Source: Owenia fusiformis
Lineage: Eukaryota > Annelida > Polychaeta > Sabellida > Oweniidae
Length of the DNA stretch: 64,000 bases
Direction: 5' to 3'
Assembly (NCBI GenBank): GCA_903813345.2
Contig: CAIIXF020000001.1
Span: forward strand, 28,511,915 to 28,575,914
Below, in pieces: positions 35,501-47,500 of this stretch (within the stretch, counting starts at the first letter, position 1; every line of letters begins with the position of its first letter). Made by a program: the position numbers and the translations under genes. The notes under the pieces were generated by a model. The model was not told the DNA's origin, made no database searches, and saw only the letters and a list, made by a program, of their open reading frames with translations.

Positions 35501-38500
35501 GATATATCTGTTGATAGCATGAGTCAATTCTTCTTTCAACATACAGTTCATACTTTATAATGGATCAAACTTCCGTAAGTTTGAAGTTTCATAAATGCCA
35601 AAATATGATAATTGGTTTCAAAATGGGCTTTCAATGAAAGCCCATAGTTTCGATAACAATTTCTTTCACTATTCAGTATAATAATGATTGCTTTGAAAAA
35701 CATTGCTATATTATAGATATCGTATATCGTATAAAGTTAGTTTATTAATCAGTTACTGTAGATGTCATAATTTATGCAGAGGTAAATTTTCATGCCTTTT
35801 ATATTTTCATTAATTTCGCATGTTTATATTTTCGTATTGTATATTACAGAGAAAGCTTTCTTGTTCTTCAAGTTATTTACATGTACATGTCCAAACATTT
35901 TCCATTATACTTAGATTAGAATTCCCACATTGATTTTGGAACCTCAGCTTCTATTGTTCTCCTCAATCTTTCGAACTGTTTAGTGTCAGCCTCCCAATCA
36001 TCTTTGAATTCAAGACAGAAGTTTGGAATATAACCCGGCACCACATCTCGTCTTTTTACTCCAATCACAAGTGGAATAAGTCTTGCTAGCTCTCCCGAAT
36101 TAACCAGAAGACGGAATATTGTCTCCATCACAAATATTGTGAATTTATCTTCCTTGAAATCCGTGTCAAATACCACAATGAAATATTTGCTTTTCTTTAA
36201 CGCATCTGTTAGCTCGCTGAGGGAGTCTTTAATCTTTGAGTCTCTCCAAGGGAGGTAGCCACGCTGTCCCTGCTCCTCTAGTTTTCCCATGATGAATAGT
36301 GCTTTTTTTCGTGACCCCTCAGACTTCTCATTGCAGATCAACCAGAAGTCATTTTCATACTTCACCATTTGGCCCTTTAATGTCTCAACGTAAGACGAGA
36401 TTACTCCTAAAAAAGAAAATATTGAATTCATTTTTCAGTGGTTTGTGTAGTATTGAATGAACAACATAATTTATTTAAGTTGTAGAATCATTGAATTGCA
36501 TATAAATAATCTTTAATCTTACTGTTTCAATAAAAAGTCGCTGCTTTAGAATGTATCTTATTATACGATATGTTTTCCACTTTGGATTGGTGCATTTTTG
36601 TGCATTACAGGGTGGTATCGTATAGGTGGAACACTACAACTTTTAATATACATATGTAATGATTATCTTCTATGCCAAAATATTCTACTAATATTCTATT
36701 TAATCTATTCCATTAAAAATTAAACTTCTTTATCTTAGTTTTTTATCATTGATATTGTTGATATTACATACAGCAAACAGAATAACATGTAGAATAGTAT
36801 ACAAATAGGCAGTCACTATTTGTTTTATTATATACCCTATACTGACTATTGTCCCGTTTCCTCTGCGAAGGCCAAAAAGGTTTAGAAAGCCCCCTCCCCG
36901 GGTCCATTGTTAGCATTATAAGCTGTGACGTCATCAGATGCTCAACAGAAATTTTTGCCTCTGAGACTCTCACTTGACAAATTCAATGGCGTTTAACACG
37001 TGGAATAGATTATCATAACACTTGAAATTACACAGACGTATTGAGTTTAGGGAACTTTATCCACCTTGCTTATATTGTATCGTTCACGCACGTCTGTCAT
37101 GGTGAACGGAGTTGATTTGTGTTTGTGCTCATCCTCCATTTTTCTATTTTTCGTCTGCGCAGTGATGATGCGCAGACGTTTCCAAGGGTAATAGAAGTTG
37201 CAATCGTGACGTCAGCGGGCAATAGTTCAAATGTATATTCCCGCTGACGTCACATTTGAGGGAATATAACTTTCCGAGGGAAATAGTAAATCTATTTCGG
37301 AACACGTGACTAGGTATTGACCAATCAGGATTAGTGTTACATATTGGGTATATAATAATGAGCATTGTCAAACAGGAAGGGAAAATGTTTAAAGTTAGTA
37401 ATTACATGTACATATATAAACGTATACTATAGTGTATCACCTTGTAATCATAATGTGTAACAGTTTCGAAAGGATTTCGGTATTGGTTTCAGTTTCAGAA
37501 GTCTGATGGTGTATATACAGTAAACAGTATACAACATATAAAATTGTTCATACACAAGATTAAACATGTCAGACATGTAAAGTTAATGATAACAACAGAA
37601 ATGGAAGGCATTTTAAAGACATACATGTAAATAAGGATATGACTTTTCATATAGGCGCAGGTAGCAATAAGCTGCTTATACATGTATGTATGACCCCAGA
37701 ATCTGTCAGGGAACACCATAATTACTTTCATTGGCCTCTAAATGGCTGAGGATTTTAGAATTGATTCAAGTATTGCTGAGACGGTTGTGAAAGTTGAAAT
37801 GGCAAAAAATCAAACAAATGACTGTTGTATACTGTTTCTGCTGCAGGGTATGTCAAGCCGCGTCATCAAAGATGGCAGCAGCGTGGTATCGCCTACATAG
37901 AGGACGATGATGACTGTATGGACAACTTCTGTATTGGGGTCAGTGCACTCTCCATTCCAGACCAGACAGAAACCTCCAGAAACCTTAGAGAGGCAATCAA
38001 GGATGGGGACATTGCTGCTGTAATTAACATTGCCAAACAGGGTGCCAATGTGTCCAGGTTGGTATCAGGTATAAAAGGGATATGTACTCGGTCAGATGAA
38101 TCAAGGGTCCCTCCATAAAAAAGGCAGAAAAATTCTAGGGTATACTCAGGTTAAGTAAAATCATGTAATTAAAGGGGCAGACTCAAGATGATATTTGTAA
38201 AGCAGACATACATGTATAATGTACCATGTACAATGTAAATTTGTGAAATTTAAGATTAGGGGTAAAAGACAGTGTTAATTGAAGGAATGGAAACATGGTC
38301 AGGCCTTTTATCTTGGTGAGATACTTGTAAATTAAAAATGAGGTCGATATTAAATTTTTACAACATAACATTAATGTTAAACGGCTTATACATGTACAGT
38401 ACATGTACATATAACATATATAATAGACATACATGTATGACAGACAGATGTGTCATTGTTGTTCTAGATTTGTGACATGTTCATGTGAAGACTGTCTCTA

Positions 38501-41500
38501 CAATGATGGATGTCCTGCTTCTCTACACCTCCAACCTACCACCCCTCTCATTATGTCCATAGTAGAGTCCAAAACAGACATTGCAGCAGAGTTGCTGAAG
38601 TATGGAGCTGACCCAAATATAACTAATGGTACAGTTTATTGTGTAACGATCATAGCAATTGTACTATACTGTGAAGTATCTACAGGGTGTCAAATAAATA
38701 TGTTCGACCCCTTAATTTCAGTATGAACTTTTATGCATAAAGGTGCATCTACTTGAGCTAGTCATCTGAAACTTTCTTTGAGAGTTACTCCATGAAGCCT
38801 AGATTTTATGTGCTAAAGAATAATTCAGATAACTTGCAGACAAGACATTTATGCAACATTATGTGGATGTTAAAGTTACAGAGGGAGAACATATTTATTT
38901 GACACACTGTATTTATTGCTGTTATTTTCATATTTGTTAGCCTCAATTATCTCTATTCTTAATATTATTAGGAGGCCCTCCTGAAAGGGCCTCCTATAGC
39001 TTTTGTAGCTTTTCTTTATTATTCTTCTTATTCTTATTCTATCAAAGCATTTTTCTCCTACTTCCAACTAGCTTTCAACTACCTACTATATGATCCTACT
39101 AGGAACCTTGGCTGAAATTGGGGGGAAAATATTTTTTATCTAGGTCAAGGTCAAAGGTCAAAATCTAGGTCAAATCTAAGTTTTTCTTCAAGTTTCTCAA
39201 GTTTGTCATTATACTTCATTATTTCTTGCGATGAATTAAACTGAAACTACATTTAAGTATTCTCTACAAATTGTTCACTATATGTCAGCATTAAATTTTT
39301 ACCGTTTTTGAGATATTTGACGTCAAAAAACGGTCAAAAGAGGTCATTTTTCAACTTGCTTCAATCTGACCCAATTTTTTTTCAAAATCATCTACAAAAT
39401 CCCAGGAGTCCAAATCTGACTTCAGATTTGACCTTTCACCTTTAGTTGACCTTCAGTGACCTTCGAAAGGTCAGAAAAGTTGATTTTTCAAATTGAGTCT
39501 TTGGATTCAAATTTAAGTCAGTCTAATTACAAAAAGCCTACTGAGGTCTAAAAAAGTAAAAATTTCAAGGTCAAAGGTCAAGGTCATCAAATTAGGTCAC
39601 AAACTGTGCTATCTAAGTTTCTCATAGTTCAAGACTACAAATCAATATTATTAATTGAAAGTCAACATATACATTTCTCTAAGGGTTCTACACATATTAG
39701 CAATTGACTATCTATTAAAATTTTGTCCCAGTTTTGAGATATAAGAGCTCAAAAACTGAAAAAGGTCAATTTTCGAAATTTTTAATGTCAAATTTTAACT
39801 TGCTTCAAATCGACCAATCTTTTTTTTCAAAATCATCTACAAGTTGTCAAAAGTTCACATCTGACCCCAAATTTGGCATTTGACCTTTAGTTGACCTTCA
39901 GTGACCTTCAAAAGGTCAGAAAAGTTGATTTTTAGATTGAGGTTTTTGATTCAATTTTTTTTTAAATTAAAAGTTCTCAGGAGTTTAAATCTGACCTCAA
40001 ATTTGAGGTTTCACCTTTGGTTGACCTTCAAATTATTAAAAATGCCTAAAAGGGCCTCCGTGAGATTGCTTGCAATCTTAAAAATCTAGTTATTAGGAGG
40101 CCCTCCTGAAAGGGCCTCCTATAGCTTTTGTAGCTTTTCTTTATTAGGAGGCCCTCCTGAAAGGGCCTCCTATAGCTTTTGTAGCTTTTCTTTATTAGGA
40201 GGCCCTACTGAAAGGGCCTCCTATAGCTTTTGTAGCTTTTCTTTATTCTTCTTATTCTTATTCTTATTCTATCAAAGCATTTTTCTCCTACTTCCAACTA
40301 GCTTTCAACTACTTACTATATGCTCCTACTAGGAACCTCGGCTGAAATTGGGGGGAAAGAAATTTTTATCTAGGTCAAGGTCAAAGGTCAAAATCTAGGT
40401 CAAATCTAAGTTTTTTTTCAAGTTTCTCAAGTTTGTCATTATACTTCATTATTTCTTGCGATGAATTAAACTGAAACTACATTTAAGTATTCTATACAAA
40501 TTGTTCACTATATGTCAGCATTAAATTTTTACCGTTTTTGAGATATTTGACCTCAAAAAACGGTCAAAAGAGGTCATTTTTCAACTTGCTTCAATCTGAC
40601 CAATTTTTTTTTCAAAAATCATCTACAAGTTCTCAGGAGTCCAAATCTGACTTCAGATTTGACCTTTGACCTTTAGTTGACCTTCAGTGACCTTCGAAAG
40701 GTCAGAAAAGTTGATTTTTCAAATTGAGTCTTTGGATTCAAATTTAGGTCAGTCTAATTACAAAAACCCTACTGAGGTCTAAAAAAGTAAAAATTTCAAG
40801 GTCAAAGGTCAAGGTCATCAAATTAGGTCACAAACTGTGCTATCTAAGTTTCTCATAGTTCTAGACTACAAATCAATATTTTTAATTGAAAGTCAAGATA
40901 TACATTCCTCTAAGGGTTCTACACATATTAGCAATTAACTATTTATTAAAATTTTGTCCCAGTTTTGAGATATAAGAGCTCAAAAACTGAAAAAGGTCAA
41001 TTTTTCAAAGTTTATAAGGTCAAATTTTAACTTGCTTCAAATTCACCGTACTTTTTTTTTAAAATCATCTACAACTTCTCTGGAGTTCATATTTAACCTC
41101 AGATTTGACATTTGACCTTTAGTTCACCTTCAGTGACCTTCGAAAGGTCAGAAAAGTTGATTTTTCAAATAGAGTTTTTGGGTTCAAATTTAGGATAAGC
41201 CTAATCATAAAAGACCCACTGAGCTCTAAAACAGTAAAATTTTCAAGGTCAAGGGTCACGGTTATCAAATTAGGTCAAAGGTCAAAATCTAGGTCAAATC
41301 TGTATTTTTTTCAAGTTTCTCAACTTTGTCCTTATACTTCATTATTTCTTGCGATGAATTAAACTGAAACTACATTTTAGTATTTTCTACAAATTGTTCA
41401 CTAGATGTCAGCATTAAATTTTTACCGTTTTTGAGATATTTGACGTCGAAAAACGGTCAAAGAAGTCATTTTTCAACTTGCTTCAATCTGACCAATTTTT

Positions 41501-44500
41501 TTGTTAAAAATCATCTACAAGTTCTCAGGAGTTCACATCTGACTTCAGATTTGATATTTGTCCTTTAGTTGACCTTCAAATTGTCAAAAATGCCTAAGAG
41601 GGCCTCCGTGAGATTGCTTGCAATCTTAAAAGTCTAGTTCTTATTCTTTATTAGGAGGCCCTCCTGAAAGGGCCTCCTATAGCTTTTGTAGCTTTTCTTT
41701 ATTCTTATTCTTCTTCTTATTCTTCTTATTCTTATTATTCTATCAAAGCATTTTTCTCCTACTTCCAACTAGCTTTCAACTACCTACTATATGATCCTAC
41801 TAGGAACCTTGGCTGAAATTGGGGGGAAAATATTTTTTATCTAGGTCAAGGTCAAAGGTCAAAATCTAGGTCAAATCTAAGTTTTTTTTCAAGTTTCTCA
41901 AGTTTGTCATTATACTTCATTATTTCTTGCGATGAATTAAACTGGAACTACATTTAAGTATTCTCTACAAATTGTTCACTATATGTCAGCATTAAATTTT
42001 TACCGTTTTTGAGATATTTGACGTCAAAAAACGGTCAAAAGAGGTCAATTTTCAACTTGCTTCAATCTGACCAATTTTTTTTTTAAAAATCATCTACAAG
42101 TTCCCAGGAGTCCGATTCTGACTTCAGATTTGACCTTTGACCTTTAGTTGACCTTCAGTGACCTTCGAAAGGTCAGAAAAGTTGATTTTTCAAATTGAGT
42201 CTTTGGATTCAAATTTAGGTCAGTCTAATTACAAAAAACTTACTGAGGTAAAAAAAGTAAAAATTTCAAGGTCAAAGGTCAAGGTCATCAAATTAGGTCA
42301 CAAACTGTGCTATCTAAGTTTCTCATAGTTCAAGACTACAAATCAATATTTTTGATTGAAAGTCAAGATATACATTTCTCTAAGGGTTCTACACATATTA
42401 GTCATTGACTATTTATTAAAATTTTGTCCCAGTTTTGAGATATAAGAGCTCAAAAACTGAAAAAGGTCAATTTTTCGAAGTTTATAAGGTCAAATTTTAA
42501 CTTGCTTCAAATTCACCCAACTTTTTTTTAAAAATCATCTACAACTTTTCAGGAGTTCATATTTAACCTCAGATTTGACATTTGACCTTTAGTTGACCTT
42601 CAGTGACCTTCGAAAGGTCAGAAAAGTTGATTTTTCAAATTGAGTTTTTGGATTCAAATTTAGGGGAAGCCTAATCATAAAAGACCCACTGAGCTCTAAA
42701 ACAGTAAAATTTTCAAGGTCAAGGGTCACGGTTATCAAATTCGGTCAAAGGTTAAAAATTAGGTCAAATCTAAATTTCATTATTTCTTGCGATGAATTAA
42801 ACTGAAACTACATTTTAGTATATTCTACAAATTGTTCACTATATGTCAGCATTGAATTTTTACGAGTTTTGAGATATTTGACGTCGAAAAACGGTCAAAA
42901 AAGGTCATTTTTCAACTTGCTTCAATCTAACCAAATTTTTTTTTAAAAATCATCTACAAGTTCCCAGGAGTCCGAATCTGAATCTCATATTTGACCTTTG
43001 ACCTTTAATTGACCTTCAATGACCTTCGAAAGGTAAGAAAAGTTGATTTTTCAAATTGAGTCTTTGGATTCAAATTAGGTCAGCCTGATTACCAAAGACC
43101 TACTGATGTCTAAAAGGGTAAAACTTTTCAAGGTCAAAGGTCAAGATCATGAAATTAGGTCACAAACTGTGCTATCTAAGTTTCGCAAAGTTCGAGACTA
43201 CAAACTAATATTTTTAACCCGAAGTCGAAATATACACATTCCTCTAAGGGTTCTACACATATTAGCAATTGACTATTTAATAGAATTTTGTCCCAGTTTG
43301 AGATATAAGAGTTCAAAAGTTGAAAAAAGGTCAATTTCGAAATTTATCAAGGTCAAATTTAAACTCGCTTCAAATTGACAAAATCTTTTTTTGAAAATCA
43401 TCTACAAGTTCTCAGGAGTTCACATCTGACCTCAGATTTGATATTTGTCCTTTAGTTGACCTTCAAATTGTCAAAAATGCCTAAGAGGGCCTCCGTGAGA
43501 TTGCTTGCAATCTTCAAAAGTCTAGTTCTTTATTCTTATTCTTATTATTAGGAGGCCCTCCTGAAAGGGCCTCCTATAGCTTTTGTAGCTTTTCTTTATT
43601 CTTCTTTCTTCTTTATTCTTCTTCTTATTATTATTCTATCAAAGCAGTTTTCTCCTACTTTCAACTAGCTTTCAACTTTCTACTATATGCTCCTACTAGA
43701 TACCTGGTTTGATCTTGATGGGAAAATATTTCATATCTAGGTCAAGGTCAAAGGTCAAAATCTAGGTCAAATCTAAGTTTTTTTTCAAGTTTCTCAAGTT
43801 TGTCCTTATACTTCAGTATTTCTTGCGATGAATTAAACTGAAACTACATTTAAGTATTCTCTACAAATTGTTCACTATATGTCAGCATTAAATTTTTACA
43901 GTTTTTGAGATATTTGACGTCAAAAAACGGTCAAAAAAGGTCATTTTTCAACTTGCTTCAATCTGACCAAATTTTTTTTTAAAAATCATGTACAAGTTCC
44001 CAGGAGTCCAAATCTGACCTCAAATTTGACCTATGACCCTTAGGTGACCTTCAGTGACCTTCGAAAGGTCAGAAAAGTTGATTTTTCAAATTGAGTCTTT
44101 GGATTCAAATTTAGGTCAGTCTAATTACAAAAAGCCTACTGAGGTCTAAAAAAGTAAAAATTTCAAGGTCAAAGGTCAAGGTCATGAAATTAGGTCACAA
44201 ACTGTGCTATCTAAGTTTCTCATAGTTCAAGACTACAAATCAATATTTTTAATTGAAAGTCAAGATATACATTCCTCTAAGGGTTCTACACATATTAGCA
44301 ATTGACTATTTATTAAAATTTTGTCCCAGTTTTGAGATATAAGAGCTCAAAAACTGAAAAAGGTCAATTTTTCAGAGTTTATAAGGTCTAATTTTAACTT
44401 GCTTCAAATTCACCCAATTTTTTTTTGAAAATCATCTACAACTTCTCAGGAGTTCATATTTAACCACAGATTTGACATTTGGCCTTTAGTTGACCTTCAG

Positions 44501-47500
44501 TGACCTTCGAAAGGTCAGAGAAGTTGATTTTTCAAATCGAGTTTTTGGATTCAAATTTAGGGTTAGCCTAAGCATAAAAGACCTACTGAGCTCTAAAACA
44601 GTTATATTTTCAAGGTCAAGGGTCACGGTTATCAAATTAGGTCAAAGGTCAAAATCTAGGTCAAATCTAATATTTTTTGAGTTTCTCAACTTCGTCCTTA
44701 TACTTCATTATTTCTTGCGATGAATTAAATTGAAACTACATTTTAGTATTTTCTACGAATTGTTCACTAGATGTCAGCATTAAATTTTTACCGTTTTTGA
44801 GATATTTGACGTCAAAAAACGGTCGAAAATGTCATTTTTCAACTTGCTTCAATCTGACCAATTTTTTTTTTAAAAATCATCTACAAGTTCCCATGAGTCC
44901 AAAGCTGACCTCAGATTTGAGCTTTGACCTTTAGTTGACCTTCAATGACCTTCGAAAGGTAAGAAAAGTTGATTTTTCAAATTGAGTCTTTGGATTCAAA
45001 TTTTGGTCAGCCTAATTACAAAAGACCTACTTAGGTCTAAAAAAGTAAAACTTTTCAAGGTCAAAGGTCAAGATCATGAAATTAGGTCACAAACTGTGCT
45101 ATCTAAGTTTCGCAAAGTTCGAGACTACAAACCAATATTTTTAATCCGAAGTTGAAATATACACATTCCTCTAAGGGTTCTACACATAATGGCAATTGAC
45201 TATCTAATAGAATTTTGTCCCAGTTTGAGATATAAGAGTTCAAAAGTTGAAAAAGGGTCAATTTCGAAATTTTCCAAGGTCAAATTTAAACTCGCTTCAA
45301 ATTGACAAAATCTTTTTTTGAAAATCATCTACAAGTTCTCAGGAGTTCACATCTGACCTCAGATTTGATATTTGTCCTTTAGTTGACCTTCAAATTGTCA
45401 AAAATGCCTAAGAGGGCCTCCCAGAGATTGCTTGCAATCTTCAAAAGTCTAGTTATTCTATCAAAGCAGTTTTCTCCTACTTTCAACTAGCTTTCAACTT
45501 TCTACTATATGCTCCTACTAGATACCTGGTTTCATCTTGATGGGAAAATATTTCATATCTAGGTCAAGGTCAAAGGTCAAAATCTAGGTCAAATCTAAGC
45601 TTTTTTTCAAGTTTCTCAAGTTTGTCATTATACTTCATTATTTCTTGCGATGAATTAAACTGAAACTACATTTAAGTATTCTCTACAAATTGTTCACTAT
45701 ATGTCAGCATTAAACTTTTACCGTTTTTGAGATATTTCACGTCAAAAAACGGTCAAAAGAGGTCATTTTTCAACTTGCTTCAATCTGACCAAATTTTTTT
45801 TTAAAAATCATCTACAAGTTCCCAGGAGTCCAAATCTGACTTCAGATTTGACCTTTGACCTTTAGTTGACCTTCAGTGACCTTCGAAAGGTCAGAAAAGT
45901 TGATTTTTCAAAACGAGTCTTTGGATTCAAATTTAGGTCAGTCTAATTACAAAAAGCCTACTGAGGTGTAAAAAATTAAAAATTTCAAGGTCAAAGGTCA
46001 AGGTCATCAAATTAGGTCACAAACTATGCTATCTAAGTTTCTCATGGTTCAAGACTACAAATCAATATTTTTAATTGAAAGTCAAGATATACATTTCTCT
46101 AAGGGTTCTACACATATTAGTCATTGACTATTTATTAAAATTGTGTCCCAGTTTTGAGATATAAGAGCTCAAAAACTGAAAAAGGTCAATTTTTCAGAGT
46201 TTATAAGGTCAAATTTTAACTTGCTTCAAATTCACCCAATTTTTTTTTGAAAAACATCTACAACTTCTCAGGAGTTCATATTTAACCTCAGATTTGACAT
46301 TTGACCTTTAGTTGACCTTCACTGACCTTCGAAAGGTCAGAGAAGTTGAATTTTCAAATTGAGTTTTTGGATTCAAACTTAGGGTTAGCCTAAGCATAAA
46401 AGACCTACTGAGCTCTAAAACAGTAATATGTTCAAGGTCAAGGGTCACGGTTATCAAATTAGGTCAAAGGTCAAGATCTAGGTCAAATCTAAAATTTTTT
46501 CAAGTTTCTCAACTGTGTCCTTATACTTCATTATTTCTTGCGATGAATTAAACTGAAACTACATTTTAGTATTCTCTATAAATTGTTCACTATATGTCAG
46601 CATTAAATTTTTACCGTTTTTGAGATATTTGACGTAAAAAAACGGTCAAAAAAGGTCATCTTTCAACTTGCTTCAATCCGACCAAATTTTTTTTATAACT
46701 CATCTACAAGTTCCCAGGAGTCCAAATCTGACCTCAGGTTTGACCTTTGAACTTTAATTGACCTTCAATGACCTCCAAAAGGTAAGAAAAGTTGATTTTT
46801 TAAATTGAGTCTTTGGATTCAAATTTAGGTCAGCTTAATTACAAAAGTCCTACTGAGGTCTAAAAAAGTAAAACTTTTCAAAGTCAAAGGTCAAGATCAT
46901 GAAATTAGGTCACAAACTGTGCTATCTAAGTTTCGCAAAGTTCGACTTCAAACCAATATTTTTAATCCGGAGTCGAAATATACACATTCCTCTAACGGTT
47001 CTACACATATTAGCAATTGACTATATAATAGAATTTTGTCCCAGTTTGAGATATAAGAGTTCAAAAGTTCAAAAAAGGTCAATTTCGAAATTTTTCAAGG
47101 TCAAATTTAAACTCGCTTCAAATTGACAAAATCTTTTTCTCAAAATCATCTACAAGTTCTCAGGAGTTCTCATCTGACCTCAGATTTGATATTAGTCCTT
47201 TAGTTGACCTTCAAATTGTCAAAAATGCCTAAGAGGGCCTCCGTGAGATTGCTTGCAATCTTCCAAAGTCTAGTTATTTATTCTTCTCTGCACTTTTTCT
47301 CCTACTTCTAGCTAGCTTTGAATTAACTCTTATATACTCCTAGTAGGGACCTTAGTTGAAATTGGCGGGAAAGAAATTTTTATCTAGGTGAAGGTCAAAG
47401 GTCAAAATCTAGGTCAAATCAAAGTTTTTTTTAAGTTTCTCAGATTTCGTCCTCATACTTCATTATTTCTTGCGATGAATTAAAATGTAACTAGATATAA

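Noticed and set aside
43106-47126. Plus-strand ORFs of 75-90 residues inside the Helitron-like array
   Set aside because: They recur because the units recur, have no domain, and many sister copies are interrupted by stops.
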